From positions 248,001 to 312,000 of the forward strand of contig NZ_JAMBOT010000006.1 in NCBI RefSeq assembly GCF_023715725.1: a DNA stretch of 64,000 nucleotides, given 5' to 3'. This stretch comes from Paenibacillus pasadenensis. GTDB taxonomy: Bacteria > Bacillota > Bacilli > Paenibacillales > Paenibacillaceae. A model generated the notes under the pieces. It made no database searches, was not told the origin of the DNA, and saw nothing but the letters and a program-made list of their open reading frames with translations. A program made the position numbers and the translations under genes. This document shows, piece after piece, positions 42,284 to 52,028 of the stretch (positions within the stretch are counted from its first letter, which is position 1; every line of letters starts with the position of its first letter).

Positions 42284-44209
42284 ATGAACAAAACTCCGCT
42301 GGCTATTGCGGCAGCTGCCGTAATCGGCTTGCAGGCTGTATTTTCCATTGGTGTTTCCGCTGCTCCTGCAGCAACGGTCAATGAAATTAGCCAATATCGC
42401 GTCTATCAGAATGACCGCCCTTTAAAGGAATTTGCCCGGCTGGCTGACGCCAAAACGTTTGCCGCCCGTTATTCTTACAGCCGTGTGGAACGAATCGCCG
42501 GCCGCGAATGGATATGGGACAATCTGCCTCGTTATAAGGTCTATCAGAACGGGACAAGCCAAGCTGCCTGGGAATTTGGCGTTTACGACGCAGCATTAAA
42601 AAAGGCCAGATCGCTTCCGTCCGCGCAAATCCGCGACCTGGAACGGCCGGGCTGGGTGTATAACAAAGCGCCGCGATATCAGCTGTTTCAAAACGGCTCG
42701 ACAAAGCCGGCCTGGAGCTTCGCTGCGCTAGACGCAGCCAAAAAGGAAGCGGCAAAATGGTCTAAGGCCTATATTATCGATGTCGAGGCGGCAGCATGGG
42801 TATGGGACAATTATTCGGAGGCACAAATAAAAGCTGCCCGCGCAGGCAGTCCCGTCTATACGGTTCTCGTTGACGGAGTTTCCGCAACGAACAAGGTGTA
42901 CGCATTTGCGCGCGACGCCGCGCAAGCCGCCCGCGCAATTGCCCGCAGCCAAGTGGTGAACAGCGCCAGCGGCGCAGTCATCCTGTCCCGCTTGCCTGGC
43001 TATCAAGTGCTGCAGAACGGTAAAGAGGTCGCCAGTTATTTCGCGCTGCAAAGCGCAGTTGAGAAAGCCCAGGCGCTTTCCAACTCTCAAATCGTGCGCG
43101 ACGGCCTTGTCTGGTGGACCAATGCGCCTTATCTGTCCGTCATGCAGGGAGATGAGCTGCTGAAAAGGTTCCACACCCGGAAAAGCGCTGTATCTTACGC
43201 ATCCGGCTTCACCGGCAGCCGTGTCGTCACGGCGGAAAACCGGACCCTTTGGCGGCAGCCGAAAGCTCTCGAGGTGCTGGGCTGGAGCGGCACCTCCGAC
43301 CGGAACAGCATCGTCACTCAGCTAGCAGGCACGCAGGGCGTTGATATCTCGTCTCCAACCTGGTATAAACTCGCTGACGCCACCGGCAAGCTGCAGGACG
43401 ACTCATTACCGGAGCTGGTCGCATCGCTCAAGCAGCGCGGCATGAAGGTGCAGCCGCTCGTGCATAACGGGTTTGATCCCAAGCTGACGAGCGCTTTTCT
43501 TGCAGACGAAGCCGCGCGTCAAACGTTCGTCAAAAGCATTGTTCTCAGCTTGAAGGCAGCAGGCGCAGACGGTCTGAATTTGGATTTTGAAAGTATCGCG
43601 GGCAAAGACCGTTCACGGTATACGCTGTTCGTTGAAGAACTGGCTTCCGCGCTGCATCGCGCGGGTCTTGAGCTGTCGATTGACCTCCCGCGCGGAGACG
43701 TAGCCTGGGATCATCTGACCGCCTATGACCACCGTGCAATCGCCCAGGTTGCGGACAGGATCGTTATTATGGCTTACGACGAGCACTGGCAAGGCGGCGA
43801 GGACGCCGGTCCGGTGTCCAGCCTGGGCTGGGCCGAGGGCGGCATCCAGCAGTTCCTTTCCTACGGCATTCCCCGCTCCAAGCTTGTACTCGGCATTCCG
43901 TTTTATGTCCGAGTGTGGCAGGTAGATGCGGCAGGCAAACCGGTGACGAGCCGGGCCGTATTTATGAAGGATGTTCCCGAACTGATTCGCTCCAAAGGCG
44001 CTTTGCCGACGATGGACCCGGACGCAGGGCTGCAAAAATACACGTACAAGGAAAACGGCAAATCGTATGTATTCTGGGAGGAAACAAACAAAAGCATTAT
44101 GCAGCGCATTTCTCTCGCTAAAAAATACGATCTGGCCGGCATCGCTGCCTGGAGACTCGGCTACGAGCCGGAGGCGCTGTGGGGAGAAATCGTGAAGGTA
44201 AAGGAATAA
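42284..44209 (+). CDS. Secreted GH18-family protein with six N-terminal repeats
   Basis: 641 residues. Signal peptide 1-25 (LQAVFSIGVSAA), then six repeats of about 45 residues starting with a YxVYQNG-type strand and ending near a W-V-W-D-N-x-P (examples RYKVYQNG, RYQLFQNG, GYQVLQNG). The C-terminal GH18 barrel begins near residue 330; DGLNLDFE lies at about 429-436, with the catalytic Glu kept but the first middle Asp changed to Asn, as in YaaH/YdhD-like spore or wall proteins. VIMAYDEHW is the later substrate loop. It may act on peptidoglycan or chitin. AGGAGG precedes ATG 42284. Confidence 0.9.
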   Translation: MNKTPLAIAAAAVIGLQAVFSIGVSAAPAATVNEISQYRVYQNDRPLKEFARLADAKTFAARYSYSRVERIAGREWIWDNLPRYKVYQNGTSQAAWEFGVYDAALKKARSLPSAQIRDLERPGWVYNKAPRYQLFQNGSTKPAWSFAALDAAKKEAAKWSKAYIIDVEAAAWVWDNYSEAQIKAARAGSPVYTVLVDGVSATNKVYAFARDAAQAARAIARSQVVNSASGAVILSRLPGYQVLQNGKEVASYFALQSAVEKAQALSNSQIVRDGLVWWTNAPYLSVMQGDELLKRFHTRKSAVSYASGFTGSRVVTAENRTLWRQPKALEVLGWSGTSDRNSIVTQLAGTQGVDISSPTWYKLADATGKLQDDSLPELVASLKQRGMKVQPLVHNGFDPKLTSAFLADEAARQTFVKSIVLSLKAAGADGLNLDFESIAGKDRSRYTLFVEELASALHRAGLELSIDLPRGDVAWDHLTAYDHRAIAQVADRIVIMAYDEHWQGGEDAGPVSSLGWAEGGIQQFLSYGIPRSKLVLGIPFYVRVWQVDAAGKPVTSRAVFMKDVPELIRSKGALPTMDPDAGLQKYTYKENGKSYVFWEETNKSIMQRISLAKKYDLAGIAAWRLGYEPEALWGEIVKVKE

Positions 44210-44240
44210 CGAGCACTTATTCATATCCAACTTTATAATG

Positions 44241-44283
44241 AAAAAAGCTTGACCTTACCGATTCCGGAAGGTCAAGCTTTTTT
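44241..44283. terminator. Bidirectional terminator
   Basis: 16-bp perfect stem AAAAAAGCTTGACCTT (44241-44256) with its complement (44268-44283) around an 11-nt loop. It serves the GH18 gene on plus and the kinase-like gene on minus. Confidence 0.92.
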
Positions 44284-44312
44284 GTTAATTTGGCGACAAG
44301 AACGGAAACGGA

Positions 44313-47300
44313 TTACACACTTAACTCTCTTCCTACCATTTCCGCTTTGCTTCTTGCTCCCCACAGCTCGTAATAGTGGGCTGCTTGCCTGAACAATTCC
44401 TTCGCTGCCGTCTCCAGGCCGATATTTCGGCGAAACATCCCCGCACGCTCATAGGCAAGCGCCTGATAGCGGATAAACCCGCTCGATTGGGCCGCCTCAA
44501 GCGCCATATCGTAACACTGAACCGCCTTCTGTTTTTTTCCGCGGCGTTCGGCCGCCGCTGCGCGAAGCATCCATAAATGCATCGAAAACATATCCGGGTT
44601 GGCTTTTGACCATACAACCGCCTTCTGCATGCCCCTTTGTAAAATCTGACGCGCCTGCTTTTTGCTCTTCCCGCTCAGTTCGCCATAACGGTCGCTTGCA
44701 ATGAGACTGGAGAACAGCACGTATTCCTCCATAAAAGCCGAGCCGGCGAGCGAACGGACGTAGAGCTCGGCATCCTGCAGCGCCTGATAAGCGCGAAGCG
44801 GCTCGTTACGCATAAAATAGAGCTTCATCCGGTGCAGATAAAATATAGCAAGACCGGTTTTGTAACCGCTCGTCTCCATCCGGTCTAAACAATCCTTTTC
44901 GCGAAAGCCATCTCCGTCAAAGGAGCATAAATCAGACAGCTCGCCGGCCAGATTCAGATAATATTGGCGGGCAAGCTGCGCCGTCAGCAGCGAGGCTTTA
45001 TACTGCGTTTGCCGAATTTGCGAGATGCTTAATTCCATGTTGCGGATCTGGTGGGGCAAATCCATCGTCGGATGCCACAAATTGCGGTAATACGACGCAT
45101 GTGCCTGATACATCAGGTCTCCTGCCTGCTGGCAGCTAAAAACCGCACGCTCGAACCATTCCGGCAGCGTGTGCCAAGATTGTTTCCAGCCGTGATCAAA
45201 CAGCGTATAAAGCGTAAGCACCGCACCGCGCCACTGAACATCGTTGAACTTTTCATTAATGTTGACGCCGAGCCGCCCATAGCGGAATGCGCCTTCAGCG
45301 TCCCCGGTTCCGGAGAGCAGCATGGAATAACCGATAAAAGCAAACGCCGACTCTGCCGCGACCCCGTGTTGAAGCGTAAGTTCAACCTTTTTGAACGCCA
45401 GCAGGCTGAACAGTTCCGGCTGTCCTGAAATAAACGCCGAAGGAAACATATTAATGAGCAGCCGCATTTTTAACAAAACAGAAGGCTCTTTCATCGATGG
45501 ACCGGCTAACAGCTCTGCCTCGTTTTTTTTCCGCAGCGCCAGCTTTGTTTGAACGAGGCCCTTCAGCACATGAAGTTTGGTCGGTTTGGCGGGCAGAATC
45601 ACTCCAAGCAGCTGAAGTCCGTTCCGTCCGCTGCTCAGCGATTCGGCGAGCATCCCCAAATACATATAGTGGCTCGATTGCATCGCCCGGACTTCAGCAG
45701 CCGCGTAAGGGCTTGCCGCCTCGAAGAGAAGCTCCTGACAAGCCTCCTCCGCCTCCCGTACTCGCCAGGTCAAAAAGCTGCATTCCGCATATAAACGATT
45801 GACATGTGCGCGCAGCCAAGACGTCTGGGTAAGTCCCGAAGGTGGCAGCAAGGGACGAATGCGCTCCAGCAGCATGTAAGCCGTCTCATATCCATGGGCC
45901 AGCTTTGCCCGATGAGCCGCGCGAGCCATAAGATGAATGGCGTTCATCCGTTCTTCCGCATCGATGAGCACATCGAGCCCCTGGCAAAGATGCAGCGCCA
46001 GATGGACCAGCCGGTAATCCTGCGGTTCTTCTTCCTGCTGATCCATCATCATTTGCGCCATCCATAGATGAGTTTCAGCCGATTCCTCCGGAGTTAACAT
46101 CGCACTAAACGCCTGCTGCAGGCGGCCATGCCGAAACCGAAAGGTTAGTTCAGCCGGAGCTTGAAACAACCCCGATTCAAGCTCCGCAGCCGCAAACCGC
46201 AGCAGCTCAATCGACTCGTAACCGGCGCTCAGAAGCCCTTCCTCTAAAGACGCGCTGAGCGACGACAGCAGCTCTTTTTCGCAGCCCTTTCCGATGCGCA
46301 GCAGCATGCCGTAGTGAAAATCGCCGCCAATAATTGAGGCCAGCGAGAGTATGCGCCGCATGTGCTCCGGCAATCTGCCCAGCCTGTCTGTCAAAAAATG
46401 CAGCGCATCCCCTTCTGACGATATTTGCCGCAGCGTCTGCTCCCGCCAGTTCCATTCACCCTGCTGTTCATCGTAATAAAGTCCGCCGCAGCGATGCAGC
46501 TCAAAAAGCAGCTCATGGATAAAAAACACATTGCCTTTTGTGCTCCGCAGAAGGGCAGCAGACAGCCTCTCCCTGTTCATCGCGTTCATGTTCAGGCTGC
46601 CGCCGACCATTTCCTCCACATGAAACCAGCCGAGCGGCTGCAGCGAGATGAATAGTACACGAGAGCTGAGTCTAAACCGCTCAAGCGCCTCTTCAACGGT
46701 ACGGTCCGCTTCCTGGTCGCGGCATGCCAGCAGCACGAGCAGACGGCATGGATGCTCACAAGCGGATAGCTTTTCGAGCAGCAGCAAGCTTGGCGCATCC
46801 GCGTTATGCACATCATCGAGAAACAATATCATTGGCGGACCTGACGATGCTAAAAAGGTGATAAACCGAACAAATACCGAATAAAAACGGTTGGAATCCT
46901 CCTTCGGATTCAGCGGCTCCAGTAAAGGCTGCCGCCCAATCAGCTGCTCCAGCTCCGGGATTAGAGCCGTAATTAAACTGCCGCAGCCCTGCAGCTCTTC
47001 CATTAGCTGATGGGACCTGGTTAAAAGCATTTTTCTGCTAGCCTGGCGGCTCAGCATATGGTCAAGCCATCCTCGGAGAGCCTCCGCTATGGCGGCGTAC
47101 GGCAAATGCCGATTGGATGAATCAAACCTGCCCTCCAAGAAATATCCTTTCATCCGGGCCAAATCCGGCCTAAGCTCTTGGACAAGCGCGGTTTTTCCGG
47201 CACCGGCATCCCCATGAATAAGAGACGTCACCACTGTGCCGGAGCCGCTTATTTTCAGCAGCGACCGAAGCTTGTCAAGCTCCGTGTCCCTTCCATACAA

Positions 47301-48203
47301 CCGTTGCGAAAGCCGGAAGCGCCAGTCGGAATCAGCCTCTCCGGTTATGCCTTCCCATTGGCCCTGCCGAGCTTTCAGCAAATCCGCTTTAATGCCCTCG
47401 ATGCTTCTATAACGCTCATCCGGCTCTTTCGCCAGCAGTCTCATCACGATAGCTGACAGAAACGGAGAGACTTTGCCGCCCGTTGCCGCAAAAGGAGAGA
47501 CGAACAGCTTGGCCAGGCTATAGTGAATCTGCTCCTCCTGCTCCTCGGCCGTGTAAGGCGGCTTGCCCGTCAGACCACTATAAAGAATAATGCCTAACGC
47601 GTAATAGTCCGCTCTGTCATCAACACGCCGGTTCATCCGCCCCGTTTGCTCCGGGGAACGAAAGGGAAAGGTCCCTCGCGGCCCATAAACGCTATTGAAT
47701 CGGGGTTCACGGCCAATCGCTTCGACCGCGCTGCCTAATTCAATCGGCTGAATAATCCGCTTCTCGCGGTTCCAAAGCAGGCTGCCCGGTTTGAGATCTC
47801 CATAAATGAAGTTACATTCATGCAGCTCTCTTAAAAGCTCGCAAACCTCCACTGCCAGCTCCAGCAATTCGTCGATGTCCGGCTTTCGTTCCAGAACCGT
47901 TTCCAGCGGCTCGCCGCCCGAATCTCTGAAAATGAGCGCGTAGACTCCGCCTGCAGCGGCCGGACCATAGTGGCGAGCGTGCTTTGAAGCTGCAAAGCCG
48001 TGGCTGAGACGCCCCATCAGGCGCTCCTCATGCCTCAGCCGCGCCATATCGTAGCTGTCTCCTGCACCGGCGCGAAACGTTTTAATGAGCACGGCCTCTC
48101 CCGTATTGATGTCCCGCCCGCGGTACACGATTGTTCGATCCGATGTAATTAAAACTTCTTCCGCTTCGCAGCATCCGAATGATGTCATTATTTTCATCTC
48201 CAT
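44313..48203 (-). CDS. Kinase-like/AAA ATPase/helical-repeat giant regulator with degenerate kinase site
   Basis: 1296 residues. Residues about 15-285 form a protein-kinase fold with Lys41 (AVLIK) and the catalytic-loop Asp136, but HRD reads YGD, the Mg-binding Asn is Ser141 and DFG reads Glu155-Leu-Gly. The P-loop ATPase follows: Walker A HGDAGAGKTALV near 335, Walker B MILFLDDVHNAD near 460, like MalT/PknK AAA modules. The last 600 residues are TPR-like helices. The histidine-kinase, cyclase or LuxR output domain usual in this architecture is absent. Its start overlaps the stop of the membrane protein gene (10 nt), so they form an operon. Role unknown, likely signalling. Confidence 0.85.
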   Translation of the reverse strand: MEMKIMTSFGCCEAEEVLITSDRTIVYRGRDINTGEAVLIKTFRAGAGDSYDMARLRHEERLMGRLSHGFAASKHARHYGPAAAGGVYALIFRDSGGEPLETVLERKPDIDELLELAVEVCELLRELHECNFIYGDLKPGSLLWNREKRIIQPIELGSAVEAIGREPRFNSVYGPRGTFPFRSPEQTGRMNRRVDDRADYYALGIILYSGLTGKPPYTAEEQEEQIHYSLAKLFVSPFAATGGKVSPFLSAIVMRLLAKEPDERYRSIEGIKADLLKARQGQWEGITGEADSDWRFRLSQRLYGRDTELDKLRSLLKISGSGTVVTSLIHGDAGAGKTALVQELRPDLARMKGYFLEGRFDSSNRHLPYAAIAEALRGWLDHMLSRQASRKMLLTRSHQLMEELQGCGSLITALIPELEQLIGRQPLLEPLNPKEDSNRFYSVFVRFITFLASSGPPMILFLDDVHNADAPSLLLLEKLSACEHPCRLLVLLACRDQEADRTVEEALERFRLSSRVLFISLQPLGWFHVEEMVGGSLNMNAMNRERLSAALLRSTKGNVFFIHELLFELHRCGGLYYDEQQGEWNWREQTLRQISSEGDALHFLTDRLGRLPEHMRRILSLASIIGGDFHYGMLLRIGKGCEKELLSSLSASLEEGLLSAGYESIELLRFAAAELESGLFQAPAELTFRFRHGRLQQAFSAMLTPEESAETHLWMAQMMMDQQEEEPQDYRLVHLALHLCQGLDVLIDAEERMNAIHLMARAAHRAKLAHGYETAYMLLERIRPLLPPSGLTQTSWLRAHVNRLYAECSFLTWRVREAEEACQELLFEAASPYAAAEVRAMQSSHYMYLGMLAESLSSGRNGLQLLGVILPAKPTKLHVLKGLVQTKLALRKKNEAELLAGPSMKEPSVLLKMRLLINMFPSAFISGQPELFSLLAFKKVELTLQHGVAAESAFAFIGYSMLLSGTGDAEGAFRYGRLGVNINEKFNDVQWRGAVLTLYTLFDHGWKQSWHTLPEWFERAVFSCQQAGDLMYQAHASYYRNLWHPTMDLPHQIRNMELSISQIRQTQYKASLLTAQLARQYYLNLAGELSDLCSFDGDGFREKDCLDRMETSGYKTGLAIFYLHRMKLYFMRNEPLRAYQALQDAELYVRSLAGSAFMEEYVLFSSLIASDRYGELSGKSKKQARQILQRGMQKAVVWSKANPDMFSMHLWMLRAAAAERRGKKQKAVQCYDMALEAAQSSGFIRYQALAYERAGMFRRNIGLETAAKELFRQAAHYYELWGARSKAEMVGRELSV

Positions 48204-49468
48204 GTTCCGGATGCCCCAGGCACAATTTCAGCATCAAACTTTAATATATAGGCGAACGCCAGCCACATGATCCAGCAGTTGACGCCAAAAAACAGATAGC
48301 CGAAGTAACCGAGCACCGGCATTTCGGAAAAGAGATGAAACTTGTCCAAATAGGGGACGGAATACTTCCAGAAGTTTGGATTAATTACGATATCAGAATT
48401 GAAAAATCCGCTGCCGTAATTCCAAAACTCCCAAAACAATCCGTTCAGCAAAGTAGCTATGGCAATCAGCAACAGTGGCGACCAATTTCCTTGCCGCAGC
48501 GGGGAAAACGGCGTCCACAGCCCTGCCAGCGCCATCGCTGCCGATAACAGGGGCACGAGAGCAACCCACAACACCCAAAAAAGCTCAAATGGAAAATATC
48601 CCATTCCAAAGGCCAGCGCAACTCCGCCCGCATACAATAACCAAATAGAGCTGCGGGACAGGTTAAATTTAGGGCCGTTTGTGTATCGATCGCGAATTCC
48701 CGGAAATGTCAGCAGCAGCGTATACCATTCAAATATGGCCGGAAGTACAGTTGTATAAGATAAGGAAAACCAGAAAACATTGCCGAAATCAGACAATATA
48801 TCCCGGTTGGGATAATACCAGTTCTCCAGCACAAAAAAGTTGAGATATTCAAACACAAACCAGCTGAAGCAGGATACGGCGGCCAGAATCTGCATGAGAT
48901 GCGGCTTTTTCGAAATAATGGAGCTGCCGCCGCTTCGCTTGTATACGATTCCGTCGAGCAGCAGAATAAAAGACCACCAGAGCGGCACAAAGGCGAAGGC
49001 GTTCAGCTCCGGCAGAAAGGGAATACGGAACCACATCAGCAGCCAGCTGGCTAACAGCAACGGCAAGCTCCACCAGAACCAGACTGGAAACCCGCTTGAA
49101 GCTGCTGAGCGATACGATGCCGATGTTAATGCCGCCTCCGACGCTGCTGCGACTTCGGCCTGAGCTGCAGAGAGCTGCTGCCTGGAGGCAGGCCTGTCCG
49201 CTTCGAAAGCCGGTTTGTCGGCGCTGGCTGAACGGAAACCGAAAAGGCGCGGAAAAGCAAGAAACAATACGATAAATACAGCCACCATACAGGCAAAAAT
49301 AAAGTATCCAAGATTAAAGCCAGGGGGAGCAATAGCTTGTTGAGCGGGAAATTCACCATAACCAGGCGGCAGGCCTTTCCAACGGATTAAACTGCCGGCC
49401 AGCGGAAGGGTGAAGATCAGTACGGAAGTACCGATTAACAGCGATGTTTGAGACAGCTTCCATTTCAT
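48194..49468 (-). CDS. Trp-rich polytopic membrane protein
   Basis: 424 residues from MKWKLSQT (GGGGG 7 nt upstream; in-frame ATGs at 49486 and 49498 are alternatives). About ten to twelve membrane helices rich in Trp, Phe and Tyr, e.g. LLASWLLMWF, VFWFSLSYTTVLPAIFEWY, ELFWVLWVALVPLL and LLNGLFWEFWNY, plus a variable cytoplasmic loop near residue 90-120. I do not recognise the family. It overlaps the kinase-like gene, so it may be the membrane input or output partner of that protein. Confidence 0.75.
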   Translation of the reverse strand: MKWKLSQTSLLIGTSVLIFTLPLAGSLIRWKGLPPGYGEFPAQQAIAPPGFNLGYFIFACMVAVFIVLFLAFPRLFGFRSASADKPAFEADRPASRQQLSAAQAEVAAASEAALTSASYRSAASSGFPVWFWWSLPLLLASWLLMWFRIPFLPELNAFAFVPLWWSFILLLDGIVYKRSGGSSIISKKPHLMQILAAVSCFSWFVFEYLNFFVLENWYYPNRDILSDFGNVFWFSLSYTTVLPAIFEWYTLLLTFPGIRDRYTNGPKFNLSRSSIWLLYAGGVALAFGMGYFPFELFWVLWVALVPLLSAAMALAGLWTPFSPLRQGNWSPLLLIAIATLLNGLFWEFWNYGSGFFNSDIVINPNFWKYSVPYLDKFHLFSEMPVLGYFGYLFFGVNCWIMWLAFAYILKFDAEIVPGASGTWR

Positions 49469-49609
49469 TGAAATCCCCCTATTCATGATTGAAGGCATTG
49501 TAGGCTGTTTTAGGCGGAAGCCTCTATCTATTTGTCGAAATGGGAACGGAACTAGTTTACCTTTTCGCCCCAATTCTTTCAATATTTTTCCTTCAATTCG
49601 ATAAATAAA

Positions 49610-49657
49610 CAGCCCGAGACGAAATGCCCGAGTCACAGGCGATTTCGTCCCGGGCTG
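49610..49657 (-). terminator. Terminator of the DegV-family gene
   Basis: Long imperfect hairpin: CAGCCCG-GACGAAAT pairs with ATTTCGTC-CGGGCTG. The minus-strand tail is TTTATTTAT. It begins 14 bp after the stop. Confidence 0.75.
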
Positions 49658-49670
49658 ATCCGGGTCAATA

Positions 49671-50510
49671 TTAAAATGCGATTCCAATGCCGCCTTCGCC
49701 GGCATGAGTGCCCATAACCGGGCCCATACAGGACAGATGAACGTCCCGGAACGGGTGTTTGGCCAAAATGCGCGCCTTCACTTCCAGGGCCAGCTGTTCA
49801 TTATTGCTGTGCACGATGGCGATCGCCGCATTTTCGTAATCATGCGTTTTTTCATCCACCTTCTCAAGCAGGCGGTTAACCGCTTTGCGAAAGCCGCGGG
49901 TTTTCTCGACGACCTCGATACGGCCCTCCTTGTTGATACAAAGCAGGAGCTTAATATTCAGTATCGTCGCCACTCCGCCGGACAAGCGGCTTAAACGGCC
50001 GCCTTTAATCACGTTTTCAAGCGTATCCAGCGTAAAATAAGATTCTGTATGTTCAATCAGCCGTTCTACCTTCGCAGTCAGCTCCGCAAGATTGTCGCAG
50101 GTGGCGGACCATTTGGCGGCCAAAGCCACAATCAGCGACAGACCTCCGGAAAATTCGCGGGAATTCAGCACCTCTATCGAACGTGAAAAGCCTTCGTCAA
50201 TTAACATTTCTTTTGCTATTAAGGCGGATTGGTAGGTACTGCTGACGTTGGACGACATGCATATAACGAGCAGATCGCTGTCGCCGTCCGCGCGGCGGAA
50301 CGCTTCCAGAAAATCAGAAGGGCTCGGACTTGCCGTCGTCGGCAGCTCTTGATGCGATTTCATTTTAGAGTAAAATTCGGAGTTGCTCATTCCCTTCGGC
50401 ATGGGACCGTCTGGAAACATGACCGGAAGCTGAATGATCTCGATCCCGTATTGACTCCGGACCGACTCCGGAAGGTCAGAACCACTGTCTGTAAAAATCT
50501 TGATCGGCAT
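49671..50510 (-). CDS. DegV family fatty-acid-binding protein
   Basis: 279 residues from MPIKIFTDSGSDLP. DegV/FakB proteins bind a fatty acid and present it to the kinase FakA for incorporation into lipids. Signatures: TDSGSDLPESV, TTASPSPSDFLEAF, SSNVSSTYQSA (Ser-lined acyl site), VLNSREFSGG, NVIKGGRLS and HAGEGGIGIAF. GAAAGGAG precedes the ATG. Two- or three-gene paralogue families are common; the FakA gene is not in this window. Confidence 0.92.
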   Translation of the reverse strand: MPIKIFTDSGSDLPESVRSQYGIEIIQLPVMFPDGPMPKGMSNSEFYSKMKSHQELPTTASPSPSDFLEAFRRADGDSDLLVICMSSNVSSTYQSALIAKEMLIDEGFSRSIEVLNSREFSGGLSLIVALAAKWSATCDNLAELTAKVERLIEHTESYFTLDTLENVIKGGRLSRLSGGVATILNIKLLLCINKEGRIEVVEKTRGFRKAVNRLLEKVDEKTHDYENAAIAIVHSNNEQLALEVKARILAKHPFRDVHLSCMGPVMGTHAGEGGIGIAF

Positions 50511-50629
50511 AATCGGGCTCCTTTCATTCGAAGCCATTATACCGAATTCGACGTACGGCCTAGTAGTCACAAATATAACTTGTCTAATCCAGTAAAATGT
50601 GTTATGAAATCACTTCTGTCATAATGTTG

Positions 50630-51217
50630 TCACACAAACTCTGCGCCACGCACCTTTGAAAAGACCTTTGTGTCTCTCAACTGTCCGGTTGAATCGCGGC
50701 TGTCCTGGCGCAATACGCCCTCCAGCGTAAAACCGCAGCGGACGGCAACGGCCGCGCTTCGCTCATTAATTGAATCGCAGCGGATTTCAATGCGGTTGGC
50801 TGCAAGCCGTTCCGAGGCAAATGCCGTTATCGCCTGAACCGCTTCCGTAACATACCCTTTGCCCGCCTCGCTGCTGCGCACCCAATAGCCGATTTCGAAG
50901 CTGCGTACATCCCAATTCATACGATGCAGACCGCTTCCGCCAATCATTCTGCCCGTTTGTTTGTCCGTCAGCATCAAGCGTAGATCGGTCCGCATAATAA
51001 AGGCTGCTATCGCGCTGCGCACGTTCAATTCGGACTGCTCAACCGACGGAGCGGTTTGCGCCCAAGGCATCCACGGCTTAAGCTCGTCCAGGCTTTCGAG
51101 AACCGCCTCATTAACAGCCGCGCCGTCACCGAAACGCGGTGCCCGGATCAGCAAACGGCTGCTTTCAAAAGCATCGGGAAAATCAATCAACTTCGGATCA
51201 GCCGTCTCCATTTCCAT
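50630..51217 (-). CDS. GNAT acetyltransferase, RimJ/RimL type
   Basis: About 195 residues. SRLLIRAPRFGDGAAVNEAVLES, IGGSGLHRMNWDVRSFEIGYWVRSSEAGKGYVTEAVQA (acetyl-CoA loop with GKGY) and NRIEIRCDSINERSAAVAVRCGF are RimJ/RimL features; members acetylate N-terminal or small-molecule amines. The start is uncertain: the ATGs at 51217 and 51211 have GGGAG upstream, while longer in-frame starts (GTG 51253, ATG 51310) also exist. Divergent from the hexapeptide acetyltransferase gene. Confidence 0.85.
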   Translation of the reverse strand: MEMETADPKLIDFPDAFESSRLLIRAPRFGDGAAVNEAVLESLDELKPWMPWAQTAPSVEQSELNVRSAIAAFIMRTDLRLMLTDKQTGRMIGGSGLHRMNWDVRSFEIGYWVRSSEAGKGYVTEAVQAITAFASERLAANRIEIRCDSINERSAAVAVRCGFTLEGVLRQDSRDSTGQLRDTKVFSKVRGAEFV

Positions 51218-51352
51218 CAGCTCCCATGAAATAATGCTCCCATCATATCGCACAGGCTTCCCCCCGTAAAGGATTCCCTTTGCAGACCAATTTCCTATAT
51301 AATTATTCATATCGAATAATAATTTAAACAGAAATAGATAGGAGCGGTGAGG

Positions 51353-51916
51353 ATGGGGATTAAACAAAAGCTTGTATTTGGCTATAGACGCATAAAAGGA
51401 ATCGTAAAATTCGGCTCAAGAGGTTATTCATTACGCGACGCTCCCTCCGTGCGCGGCAAGGTTTACGTCAACCGTTTCGGCCAGCTTGTTATCGGTAAAC
51501 GTTTTTCAATGGCCGGCCGTCCCTGGCCCTGCCAGCTTACGGTTGAAGACGGAGCCAAGCTCGAATTCGGCTCCAATGTCTTCATTAATGCGGGCTGCGG
51601 CATCGCCGCGACCAAATCGATCATCATTGGAAACGATGTACGCATCGGTCCGCGCACAAGCATTATGGACAGCGACTATCACCGGCTGGATGCGGATACC
51701 GATTACGGCGATTTGGCTAAGCCTATCCGAATCGGCAACAATGTGTGGATCGGCACCCGTTGCACCATACTCGCAGGCGTGACGATCGGCGACGGTGCCG
51801 TCATTGCCGCTGGCAGCACCGTCATTAAGGATGTGCCGCCTAATACGGTTGTCGGAGGCTCGCCAGCCAAAATCATCCGCAGCCTAAATATTCCCGACGG
51901 CTGGGTTCGAGGATGA
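51353..51916 (+). CDS. Hexapeptide-repeat acyltransferase (left-handed beta helix)
   Basis: 187 residues. The second half has repeated [LIV]-G-x4 turns: [63 protein letters not shown], the ending of MaaT/CapG/WbbJ-type O-acetyltransferases with the catalytic His in DYHRL. It likely acetylates a sugar or surface polysaccharide. ATG 51353 is 8 nt after GGAG; GTG 51347 is too close. It lies beside the exopolysaccharide operon but on the other strand. Confidence 0.88.
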   Translation: MGIKQKLVFGYRRIKGIVKFGSRGYSLRDAPSVRGKVYVNRFGQLVIGKRFSMAGRPWPCQLTVEDGAKLEFGSNVFINAGCGIAATKSIIIGNDVRIGPRTSIMDSDYHRLDADTDYGDLAKPIRIGNNVWIGTRCTILAGVTIGDGAVIAAGSTVIKDVPPNTVVGGSPAKIIRSLNIPDGWVRG

Positions 51917-51970
51917 TGCCGCCTCTGAGCTGAACCACCCCCGCCGTCTTCGCCATTGCGAAGTGATCCT

Positions 51971-52028
51971 AAAAAAGCGCGGAAATCATTCCGTCCTCAC
52001 CAGGAACGGATGATTTCCACGCTTTTTT
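51971..52028. terminator. Convergent terminator overlapping a stop codon
   Basis: A long stem (AAAAAAGCG-GGAAATCAT-CCGT with ACGG-ATGATTTCC-CGCTTTTTT) flanked by A6/T6. The minus-strand glycosidase stop (51997) lies in the loop, so its last ten codons form one arm. It can stop the plus-strand acyltransferase transcript too. Confidence 0.88.
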
